Source: Desulfotomaculum sp. (GTDB lineage: Bacteria; Bacillota; Desulfotomaculia; Desulfotomaculales; Nap2-2B). From it: DNA of 64,000 nucleotides. The DNA lies in NCBI GenBank assembly GCA_003513005.1, contig DOTD01000044.1:24146-88145 (forward strand), given 5' to 3'. How positions within the stretch are numbered: position 1 is the first letter of the stretch; each line of letters starts with the position of its first letter. The translations under genes and the position numbers were made by a program. Below the pieces are notes generated by a model, which was not told the DNA's origin, did not search any database, and was given only the letters and a program-made list of their open reading frames with translations. Positions 8,548-16,111 of the stretch are shown piece after piece.

Positions 8548-11500
8548 ATGTTTGTACACCTGCATGTGCATACCGAATATAGCCTTTTGGACGGCGCAGC
8601 CAGAATTAAAAAAGTTGCCGCGGCTGCCCGGGAATTAAACATGCCTGCCCTGGCTATTACTGACCACGGGGTTATGTTCGGCGTGGTCGACTTTTATAAA
8701 GCCTGTATAGCGGAAGGAATAAAACCAATTCTGGGATGCGAAGTATATGTCGCGCCGCGGACAGCCAAAGACCGGATACCGCATGTTGATGATCGTAATT
8801 ATCACCTTACCCTTTTAGCTGAGAATGAAGAGGGCTACCGCAATTTGCTTCGGCTCGTCTCGCTTGGTTTTACTGAAGGATTTTATTATAAACCCCGGGT
8901 TGACAAGCGTTCCCTGGCCCGCTTCAGTAAAGGCATAATTGCTTTAAGCGGATGCATAGCCGGTGAGGTTGCAGAACTGTTGGGAGCGGGGCAGCATGAC
9001 CTGGCCAGGAAAGCGGCCATGGAATACAGGGATATTTTCGGCAGGGAAAATTTCTACCTTGAACTGCAGGATCATGGTCTGCCCGTCCAGCAAAAGGTAA
9101 ACAAGGGGTTGGTCGAGCTTCACAAACAGCTTGATATCCCGCTGGTCGTTACCAACGATATCCATTATGTAAATCGTGAACATGCGGAAATGCAGGATAT
9201 ACTGCTTTGCATCCAAACCGGGAAAACTGTAAATGACCCGGCGCGGCTGAAGTTTCAGTCCGATCAGCTTTACCTGAAAAGTGAAGAAGAGATGTCCGTT
9301 AGTTTCAGTGAACTTGGACAAGCCATGGCAAACACGTTAAAAATTGCGGAACGCTGCAAGGTTGCCTTGAGTTTTGGAAATCAATACCTGCCGGATTATC
9401 CGTTGCCACAGGGTATTCAACCTGATGCATATCTTGAGGAATTGTGTCTTGAAGGATTGCGCCGCCGCTATGGCGAGCCTTCCGAACAGGTAAAACAACG
9501 GATGGGATATGAACTTAACGTAATCAAGTCAATGGGATTTTCATCCTATTTTCTTGTCGTCTGGGATTTTATCCACTTTGCGCGCACTAAAGGGATTCCT
9601 GTCGGGCCCGGACGCGGTTCCGCCGCCGGCAGCCTCGTTTCTTATCTTTTGGGGATAACCAACCTTGATCCGCTTAAGTACAGCCTTCTTTTTGAACGGT
9701 TTTTAAATCCCGAGCGGATATCAATGCCGGATGTTGACGTGGACCTCTGCTTTGAACGCAGGCAGGAAGTCATCAATTATGTGACTCAGAAATATGGCGC
9801 CGACCGGGTCGCCCAGATTGCCACCTTCGGGACAATGGCTGCCCGTGCTGCAATAAGGGATGTCGGCCGCGCGATGGCAATTCCGTATGCCGAAGTTGAC
9901 CGGGTAGCCAAGCTTGTGCCTGCGGAATTGCAGATAACCATCGAAAAGGCGTTACAGGAATCAGACGACTTGAGAAATCTGTACCAGCAAGACCTGCAGA
10001 TTAAAAAGCTGGTCGACATGGCTTCCCTCCTTGAGGGAATGCCGAGGCATATCTCTACACATGCCGCCGGCGTGGTTATTACGCGTGACCTTCTGACAGA
10101 CTACCTGCCTGTGTATAAATCTTCCGAAGGGCCGCTGACGACACAGTTCGCCATGAGCCAGGTTGAACAACTCGGGCTTTTAAAGATAGATCTCCTGGGA
10201 CTGCGGACATTAACTGTTATTTCGGATGCTCTGAAGATAATTGAAAAAAACGGCGGCCCAAAGATTAATATTGATGAAATTATGCTGGATGACCCCAGGA
10301 CCTATGAACTGCTTGCCTCCGGCAGTACAATCGGCGTATTCCAGCTGGAGAGCTCGGGCATGCGATCCATTCTGAAAGAACTCAAGCCGGAAATATTCGA
10401 AGATATCGTTGCCGTGAATGCTCTCTACCGCCCTGGCCCGTTAGGCAGCGGTATGGTTAAGGATTTCATTGAAAACAAGCATGGACTTAACAAGATATCC
10501 TACCTTCATCCCAGGCTGGAACCAATTTTAAAAAGCACCTACGGGGTTATTCTTTACCAGGAGCAGGTCATGCAGATCGCCGGTGAACTGGCCGGGTTTA
10601 GTATGGCCAAGGCGGACGAGCTTCGTAAAGCGATGGGAAAAAAGAAACCGGAATTGATCCATTCCAACCGGGAGAAGTTTATTGAAGGGTCTTCTGAAAG
10701 GGGTATTGATGAGGGGATAGCAAGACAGGTATTTGACCTGATGGAATATTTTGCTGGTTACGGTTTTAACAAATGCTTGAGCGGAGATGTCTGCATAGTT
10801 GACGGAAACGGTAATCTTGCTGCGTTAAAGGATATGTATGAAAGCAGAAAGACGGCGACTGTCCAAACGTTGGACAGAAATAATAAAATTGCCGCAGGTC
10901 AGGTAACCGGGGTGTATCTGAATGGGGTTAAACCAGTCTACTGTTTAACCACTGAAAAAGGTTTCAGCATTAAAGCGACAGCCAACCATATGTTTTTGAC
11001 CGAAGGCGGGTGGAAATCTTTAGGGAGGCTTAGGGCAGGCAATAAAGTCGCTGTCTGCGGAATCCCTTACGGCAACGGTTACAAGCAGCTGGTAAGTATG
11101 CAGGAAAGCGGAACTATTGTTTCGTGGGATGACATCAAATCTGTTGAATCGGCCGGCAAGGAAGTTACTTATGACCTGACTGTGGAAGAAACCCATAATT
11201 TTCTGGCTAACGGTTTTGTTGTTCATAACAGCCACTCGGCGGCTTACGCCCTGGTCGCTTACCAGACAGCTTTTCTAAAAGCCAATTACCCGGCGGAATA
11301 CATGGCGGCTCTGCTTACTTCGATACGGGATAATACGGATAAGGTAGCGGCCTACATAGAAGAGTGCAGACGGATGAAAATTGAAGTATTGCCTCCGGAT
11401 GTCAACGAGAGTGATAGGGATTTCACAGTCGTGGGCGGCAAAATACGTTTTGGTTTAGCTGCGGTTAAAAATGTAGGCGCCGGAGCGGTGGAAGTAATCG

Positions 11501-12420
11501 AGCAGGATCGCCGGCAATACGGTTCCTTTAAAAGTTATACAGATTTCTGCCGCCGTCTGGATACCAGGGTTGTCAACAGGCGTGTTCTGGAAAGTCTAAT
11601 TAAAAGCGGGGCTTTTGACTCGCTTGGGCATAGCCGGTCGCAGTTAATGGCGATGATTGAGGCCGGGATGGATTTGGCGGCGCAGGCGGGCAGGGAGCGC
11701 TCAAACGGGCAGCTGACTTTGCTTGATTTTTGGGGGGATTCGGCCGGAGACGTGTTTTCCATAAAAATGCCTGATCTAAAGGAGTTTTCCTATAGTCAAC
11801 TGCTTGCCATGGAAAAGGAGGCGCTGGGTCTATATATAAGCGGGCATCCTTTATCCGAATACAGGTCGGCATTAAACGCGCAGGTCAGCGGGTCCGTTTC
11901 CGAGGCAAAGGAGATGGAACCAAACAGTGAAGTTGTTTTGGGCGGGATGATCACAAGTATAAAGAAGCTGTCCACGCGCCGGGGTGAACCAATGGCCAGA
12001 GGGCAGTTTGAGGATTTGACGGGCGTTATCGAGGTAATTTTTTTCCCGCGTACCTATAAGGAGTATAAGTCCCTGATTAAACCCGAAAAAGTGGTCCTCC
12101 TGCACGGGCGGATAAACACAAACGGCGAAGACAACAAGGTTATCGCCGAGGTGCTTACCCCTGTTGCTAAAAAAAAGGTAAATAGCGTTTACATCCAAAT
12201 AAAAAAATCTTCTCTGGAGCTGATTACCCGTTTGCAGTTAGTTTTAAAAAGTTATCCGGGTCATGCGCCGGTATACCTTTACTTTCCGGGAGATAAAAAA
12301 TTAGCCCGTACTCCTGAAGAATTTTGGCTGGATTTATCTACACCGGTTCTTGTTGAACTGAGGGAATTAATTGGCGCAGATAATATTAAGGTTAAAGTTG
12401 ACGTTGAGAGGGAAGAGTAA
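8548..12420 (+). CDS. dnaE: DNA polymerase III alpha subunit containing a mini-intein
   Basis: Replicative polymerase alpha subunit, 1290 residues as encoded and about 1138 after intein removal. The start is ATG 8548 (MFVHLHVHTEYSLLDG), with GGAGG 11 bp upstream; 24 upstream in-frame codons are not conserved. Domains in order: N-terminal PHP domain (HVHTEYS, ITDHGVMFG), polymerase core with the metal-binding MPDVDVDLCFERR and GPGRGSAAGSLVSYLLG, the tau/beta-binding fingers, an intein at residues 743-894, then helix-hairpin-helix, OB-fold (residue about 1010 of the mature protein onward) and C-terminal tail. The intein splits FNK from SHSAAYALVAYQTA, a conserved block, so splicing must be active if this is the main polymerase gene. 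Confidence 0.96.
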   Translation: MFVHLHVHTEYSLLDGAARIKKVAAAARELNMPALAITDHGVMFGVVDFYKACIAEGIKPILGCEVYVAPRTAKDRIPHVDDRNYHLTLLAENEEGYRNLLRLVSLGFTEGFYYKPRVDKRSLARFSKGIIALSGCIAGEVAELLGAGQHDLARKAAMEYRDIFGRENFYLELQDHGLPVQQKVNKGLVELHKQLDIPLVVTNDIHYVNREHAEMQDILLCIQTGKTVNDPARLKFQSDQLYLKSEEEMSVSFSELGQAMANTLKIAERCKVALSFGNQYLPDYPLPQGIQPDAYLEELCLEGLRRRYGEPSEQVKQRMGYELNVIKSMGFSSYFLVVWDFIHFARTKGIPVGPGRGSAAGSLVSYLLGITNLDPLKYSLLFERFLNPERISMPDVDVDLCFERRQEVINYVTQKYGADRVAQIATFGTMAARAAIRDVGRAMAIPYAEVDRVAKLVPAELQITIEKALQESDDLRNLYQQDLQIKKLVDMASLLEGMPRHISTHAAGVVITRDLLTDYLPVYKSSEGPLTTQFAMSQVEQLGLLKIDLLGLRTLTVISDALKIIEKNGGPKINIDEIMLDDPRTYELLASGSTIGVFQLESSGMRSILKELKPEIFEDIVAVNALYRPGPLGSGMVKDFIENKHGLNKISYLHPRLEPILKSTYGVILYQEQVMQIAGELAGFSMAKADELRKAMGKKKPELIHSNREKFIEGSSERGIDEGIARQVFDLMEYFAGYGFNKCLSGDVCIVDGNGNLAALKDMYESRKTATVQTLDRNNKIAAGQVTGVYLNGVKPVYCLTTEKGFSIKATANHMFLTEGGWKSLGRLRAGNKVAVCGIPYGNGYKQLVSMQESGTIVSWDDIKSVESAGKEVTYDLTVEETHNFLANGFVVHNSHSAAYALVAYQTAFLKANYPAEYMAALLTSIRDNTDKVAAYIEECRRMKIEVLPPDVNESDRDFTVVGGKIRFGLAAVKNVGAGAVEVIEQDRRQYGSFKSYTDFCRRLDTRVVNRRVLESLIKSGAFDSLGHSRSQLMAMIEAGMDLAAQAGRERSNGQLTLLDFWGDSAGDVFSIKMPDLKEFSYSQLLAMEKEALGLYISGHPLSEYRSALNAQVSGSVSEAKEMEPNSEVVLGGMITSIKKLSTRRGEPMARGQFEDLTGVIEVIFFPRTYKEYKSLIKPEKVVLLHGRINTNGEDNKVIAEVLTPVAKKKVNSVYIQIKKSSLELITRLQLVLKSYPGHAPVYLYFPGDKKLARTPEEFWLDLSTPVLVELRELIGADNIKVKVDVEREE
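10774..11229 (+). other. DnaE mini-intein (152 residues)
   Basis: In-frame protein-splicing element. Block A starts with Cys1 (CLSGDVCIVDGNGNLAALKD), block B carries the T-x-x-H motif (ATANHMFL), block F is VTYDLTVEETHNFLANG and block G ends GFVVHN followed by Ser+1. All splicing residues are therefore present. At 152 residues it has no room for a LAGLIDADG homing endonuclease, so it is a mini-intein. The insertion point FNK/SHS is three residues C-terminal to that of the cyanobacterial split DnaE intein (Y/CFNKSHS), so it is a different site and not a split-gene relic. Confidence 0.93.
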
Positions 12421-12439
12421 GTCATGTTTAGAACACAGC

Positions 12440-12469
12440 TTGTCAGGAAAGCATCATGTGTGCTATGAT
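12440..12469 (+). promoter_or_regulatory. Probable sigma-A promoter for mtrB
   Basis: TTGTCA (12440-12445) and TATGAT (12464-12469) are separated by 18 bp and lie about 50 bp upstream of mtrB, after the dnaE stop. Inferred by consensus only. Confidence 0.5.
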
Positions 12470-12516
12470 TTTTTTGTTAGATATTTGTTAAATAAAGGCA
12501 ATAATGGAGTGAGATT

Positions 12517-12753
12517 ATGACAGAGCCTTATGATTTACATGCTGATTACGTTGTTATAAAAGCTTTGGATAACGGTGTTACTATTATCGGTCTCACCCGC
12601 GGCAAGGATACAAGGTTTCATCACACAGAGAAGTTAGATAAAGGAGAGATAATGATTGCACAGTTTACCGAGCATACCTCGGCGATCAAGATACGCGGTA
12701 AAGTTGAACTGTTAACCAAACATGGTAAGATACGAAATGATGAGAATCAATGA
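12517..12753 (+). CDS. mtrB: Trp RNA-binding attenuation protein (TRAP)
   Basis: TRAP forms an 11-subunit ring that binds tryptophan and then (G/U)AG repeats in trp leader RNA. The 78-residue protein closely follows the B. subtilis protein as I remember it: DYVVIKALDNGVTIIGLTRG, DTRFHHTEKLDKGE, IAQFTEHTSAIKIRGK. These segments cover the Trp-binding and Lys/Arg RNA-contact strands. ATG preceded by GGAGTGAG. No trp genes or anti-TRAP are in the window, so its target must lie elsewhere. Confidence 0.95.
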   Translation: MTEPYDLHADYVVIKALDNGVTIIGLTRGKDTRFHHTEKLDKGEIMIAQFTEHTSAIKIRGKVELLTKHGKIRNDENQ

Positions 12754-12820
12754 ATATAAAATTGGCAGTTATGCTTATACTTGTTTACGATAAAAGCCTT
12801 GATAAAAAGGAGGCTTTGCT

Positions 12821-13015
12821 ATGTGGACAGTAGTTTATATCGCTCCCAGTATGGAAGAAGCCGACGAAATAAAACGACTTCTTTCAAGCGAGGGCTTACT
12901 GGTTAAAATAAAAAATATTGACAGTTCCTCCGGAATGACACCCAACAGCTCCATAGAGATTCTGGTACCCGAGTCAGAGGCCGATGAGGCGATGGAAATC
13001 ATAGATTCTATTTAA
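12821..13015 (+). CDS. DUF2007-type small protein
   Basis: 64 residues: an alpha/beta single-domain protein beginning MWTVVYIAPSMEEADEIKRL and ending with acidic residues (VPESEADEAMEIIDSI). This matches the DUF2007 (putative signal-transducing protein) pattern, whose function is unknown. Strong ribosome site AAGGAGG at 12806-12812, which overlaps the right arm of a small hairpin (AAAGCC...GGCTTT), so initiation could be modulated by RNA folding. It lies between mtrB and pfkA on the same strand. Confidence 0.75.
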   Translation: MWTVVYIAPSMEEADEIKRLLSSEGLLVKIKNIDSSSGMTPNSSIEILVPESEADEAMEIIDSI

Positions 13016-13074
13016 ATGCAGCCGTGCTTTTGTAATTTGGCAAGATGTGTCAGTTACAGTAAGGGGGTGTTCTT

Positions 13075-14037
13075 ATGCAAAGGATCGCTGTTCTTACCAG
13101 CGGCGGTGACGCTCCGGGTATGAATGCGGCAATACGGGCGGTTGTGCGCAAGGCGCTTTATCACGGCCTTGAGGTAATGGGCATTAAAAGAGGGTACAGT
13201 GGTTTTGTTGAAGCGGACATAGAACCTATGAACCTTCGGTCCGTAACTGATATCATTCACAGAGGCGGGACTATCCTGCATACTGCCCGGAACGAACAGT
13301 TTAAAACAGTACAGGGAAGAGCCATGGCCTGGGAAAATGTTGAGCGTTTCGGGATTCAGGGACTTGTGGTTATCGGAGGAGACGGCTCTTTTCAGGGCGC
13401 CCTCGCTTTAAACAGGGAGTATCATTTACCTGTTATTTGCCTGCCCGGCACAATAGATAATGATATCTGCGGTACTGACTATACAATAGGTTTTGATACG
13501 GCACTCAACTCAGTTGTTGAGGCAATCAACAAAATCAGGGACACCGCTTCAGCTCATGAGCGAACTTTTGTAATAGAGGTAATGGGACGGGAAACAGGCT
13601 TGATTGCTTTACATTCGGGCCTGGCGGGCGGGGCTGAATCTATTATTATTCCTGAATATAATTATGATATTGAAAAAATTTGTACGCGTCTGATCCGCAG
13701 CTACCGTCAGGGAAGCTCGCACAGTATTATAGTCGTCGCCGAAGGCGCTGCCAGCGGTGTTGATATAGGCAGGGAAATTAAGCAAAGAACCGGCTTCGAT
13801 ACCAAAGTTACTATTTTGGGGCACCTGCAGAGGGGCGGAAACCCTTCCGCTTTTGACAGGATTCTGGCAAGCATGATGGGTTCTAAAGCTGTGGAATTGC
13901 TCATGTCCGGGGATGATAAAAAAATGGTCGGCTATACCGCCGGGAAGGTAGTTGTCCTAGATCTTGAGCAGGCCAGCAGCCGGAAGAAAAAAATTGATCT
14001 GGAAATGTATTCCTTGGCGGGAATATTATCCATGTGA
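13075..14037 (+). CDS. pfkA: ATP-dependent 6-phosphofructokinase
   Basis: Phosphorylates fructose-6-phosphate, the committed glycolytic step. 320 residues, the standard bacterial length. TSGGDAPGMNAAIRAVVR binds ATP, GGDGSF near residue 103 (rather than GGDDT) and PGTIDNDI indicate ATP rather than pyrophosphate as donor, and MGRETGLIALHSGLAGGAE and LGHLQRGGNPSAFDR complete the substrate and effector sites. ATG follows AAGGGGGTG. Six bases separate it from pyk, so the two are co-transcribed. Confidence 0.97.
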   Translation: MQRIAVLTSGGDAPGMNAAIRAVVRKALYHGLEVMGIKRGYSGFVEADIEPMNLRSVTDIIHRGGTILHTARNEQFKTVQGRAMAWENVERFGIQGLVVIGGDGSFQGALALNREYHLPVICLPGTIDNDICGTDYTIGFDTALNSVVEAINKIRDTASAHERTFVIEVMGRETGLIALHSGLAGGAESIIIPEYNYDIEKICTRLIRSYRQGSSHSIIVVAEGAASGVDIGREIKQRTGFDTKVTILGHLQRGGNPSAFDRILASMMGSKAVELLMSGDDKKMVGYTAGKVVVLDLEQASSRKKKIDLEMYSLAGILSM

Positions 14038-14043
14038 GGTTAT

Positions 14044-15453
14044 ATGAAACGTACCAGGATTGTATCTACAATAGGTCCTGCGAGCGGGGAAATTTCGATC
14101 CTCGAAAAAATGATGAATGCCGGCTTGGATGTAGCCCGGCTTAATTTTTCCCACGGCACACGGGAAGAACACCTGGAAAAGATAACTGCCGTCAGGGAAG
14201 CGGCTGTGAAAACAGGTAAGAATATAGCCGTACTGATGGATACGAGAGGCCCTGAAGTGCGTTTAGGCCGCCTGGAGAGGCCGGTTCAATTAAATGCCGG
14301 GCAATGTGTTGTTCTCGTTCCGGAAGGGTGTCAACCAGGTAAGAACTGCCTGCCGGTTTCATATGCAGATTTATCCCGGGACGTTAAACCCGGCAATAAG
14401 ATAATATTGGCTGACGGGCAGATCGAATTAAAAGTGATTTCAACCGGAATGGACGTTGTGGAGTGCGAAATAATCCATGGCGGTGAAATATCAGGGCAAA
14501 AGGGAGTAAACCTTCCGGAAGTTAATTTGGGCCTGCCTTTTATGTCGGATGAAGACCGTGCCGACATTCTTTTCGGGATCAGGCATGGTGTTGATTTTAT
14601 AGCGCTGTCCTTTGTGCGTGCGGAGCAGGATATTTTAACGGTCAGGAAGATATTGGAGGAAGAGAACTCGCACGCTCAGGTTATTGCTAAAATTGAAAGC
14701 CGGGAAGGGCTGGCAAACCTTTCCGGTATTATTAGATCTTCAGATGGGATCATGGTTGCCAGAGGGGATCTTGGGATCTACCTGCCGGTTGAAGAAGTTC
14801 CCCTTGTCCAGAAAGAAATCGTGAAAATGTGCAGCGAAGCCGGCAAGCCGGTTATTGTAGCCACTCAAATGCTTGAAACGATGATCAACAATCCCTCTCC
14901 GACCCGGGCTGAAGTCAGCGACGTGGCCAACGCCATTTTAGACGGCGCCGATGCAGTTATGCTTTCCGGAGAAACTGCCATCGGCCGCCATCCTGTCGAG
15001 TCTGTGGAAATTATGAAGCGGATCGCTGAGAGAGTTGAAAATTCGCTGCCTCATGATGAGATATTAGCTCAAAAGAACAGAGGAATTAACCATACTGTCA
15101 CAGACGCTATCAGCCATGCGACTGTTACGACAGCGCGGGACCTTGAAGCCGCAGCCATTATTACATCTACCCAGACCGGATACACAGCCCTGATGATCAG
15201 TAAATACCGTCCGAGAGCGCCAATTATTGCAGTTACCCCCTATAACGAGGTCTTGCGCAGGATGGCCCTGTTCTGGGGTGTGCAGCCCTTGCTTATCGAG
15301 TCATTCCAAAATACCGATCAGATGATCGACTCCTCCATCAGAAGTTCTCTTAATTCCGGTATGGTTAAATCCGGTGATCTTGTTGTAGTTACTGCCGGAA
15401 TACCCCCAGACCGCCGGGGTACAACCAATTTCCTGAAGGTTCATATCGTTTAA
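14044..15453 (+). CDS. pyk: Pyruvate kinase, short form
   Basis: Converts PEP and ADP to pyruvate and ATP. 469 residues, so the C-terminal PEP-utiliser-like extension of many Bacillota enzymes (about 585 residues) is absent. Motifs: TRIVSTIGPAS, VARLNFSHGT, MDTRGPEVRLG, catalytic Lys in VIAKIESREGL, and MVARGDLGIYLP followed by ATQMLETM. The effector domain ends TTNFLKVHIV. It is the second gene of the pfkA-pyk pair; a separate promoter precedes the next gene. Confidence 0.97.
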   Translation: MKRTRIVSTIGPASGEISILEKMMNAGLDVARLNFSHGTREEHLEKITAVREAAVKTGKNIAVLMDTRGPEVRLGRLERPVQLNAGQCVVLVPEGCQPGKNCLPVSYADLSRDVKPGNKIILADGQIELKVISTGMDVVECEIIHGGEISGQKGVNLPEVNLGLPFMSDEDRADILFGIRHGVDFIALSFVRAEQDILTVRKILEEENSHAQVIAKIESREGLANLSGIIRSSDGIMVARGDLGIYLPVEEVPLVQKEIVKMCSEAGKPVIVATQMLETMINNPSPTRAEVSDVANAILDGADAVMLSGETAIGRHPVESVEIMKRIAERVENSLPHDEILAQKNRGINHTVTDAISHATVTTARDLEAAAIITSTQTGYTALMISKYRPRAPIIAVTPYNEVLRRMALFWGVQPLLIESFQNTDQMIDSSIRSSLNSGMVKSGDLVVVTAGIPPDRRGTTNFLKVHIV

Positions 15454-15491
15454 TACTAATTTACATAGAGCAATTAAGATCAGGAAATATA

Positions 15492-15520
15492 TTGTAATTG
15501 GGAATAGTAGTGGTTATAAT
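15492..15520 (+). promoter_or_regulatory. Sigma-A promoter for the HTH regulator / aminotransferase-reductase unit
   Basis: TTGTAA (15492-15497), 17-bp spacer, perfect TATAAT (15515-15520). It lies 43 bp before the regulator start codon, and no other gene separates it from the regulator. Confidence 0.7.
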
Positions 15521-15527
15521 ATACTGA

Positions 15528-15541
15528 GCACAATCTTGTGC
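15528..15541. promoter_or_regulatory. 14-bp palindrome just downstream of the -10 box (possible operator)
   Basis: GCACAATCTTGTGC is an inverted repeat with 6-bp arms and a 2-bp centre, located 8-21 bp after the -10 box, around the expected transcription start. This is where an autorepressor would act; the adjacent gene encodes an HTH protein. Confidence 0.4.
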
Positions 15542-15562
15542 ACAGAAGAGTAGGAGGGTAAT

Positions 15563-16093
15563 ATGGATCTCATACGGGTCGGAGATAAAGTGATCAATCC
15601 GGAGCGTGTTCATCGTTCAATCGACAAAATATTTCAGCTTCGCAAAGAGGGGCATTCTCAGCAGGAGGTTGCCGATAAACTAGGGGTTGATCGAACCCTC
15701 ATTTCAAGGTTGGAGAGCATGGGCGAAATCCGCAAAGGCGCCCTTATGGCTTTGGTAGGTTTTCCGGTCGAAAATGGCGAGGAATTGAATGAAGTTGCAC
15801 GCGCCGAAGGAGTGGATTTCGTTATGCTCATGAACGACAAAGAGCGCTGGCAATTCATTGAGAATAAGAGCGGAGCCGATCTGTTCAACATGTTTATGGC
15901 TATGGTCGCCAAGATTGAAAGTTATGATGCCGTAATCTTTATAGGTTCGGATATGCGTATAAAAATGGTCGAAGCAATACTGGGACCGCGTGTTATCAGC
16001 TGGGAGATAGGTATCTCTCCGATTAAGGAAGACCGTTGGGTTAACCCGGAGCAGCTCCGCCAATTGATCCGCCAATTAAAAGGCACCAGTTAG
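15563..16093 (+). CDS. HTH DNA-binding regulator next to the aminotransferase-reductase fusion
   Basis: 176 residues. Residues about 20-52 form a helix-turn-helix (KIFQLRKEGHSQQEVADKLG then VDRTLISRLESMGE), similar to XRE/resolvase-type HTHs. The remaining 120 residues look like an alpha/beta domain with strands ALMALVGFPV, DFVMLMN, DAVIFIGSD and RVISWEIG and no obvious cofactor motif. ATG after GGAGGG. It is 18 bp upstream of the fusion gene and under its own promoter with a palindrome, so it probably regulates the pair. I do not recognise a named family. Confidence 0.75.
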   Translation: MDLIRVGDKVINPERVHRSIDKIFQLRKEGHSQQEVADKLGVDRTLISRLESMGEIRKGALMALVGFPVENGEELNEVARAEGVDFVMLMNDKERWQFIENKSGADLFNMFMAMVAKIESYDAVIFIGSDMRIKMVEAILGPRVISWEIGISPIKEDRWVNPEQLRQLIRQLKGTS

Positions 16094-16111
16094 AACAGGA
16101 GGATATCTTAT

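Noticed and set aside
10774..11229. Split or endonuclease-bearing intein
   Set aside because: The intein is continuous with both exteins and too short for a homing endonuclease.
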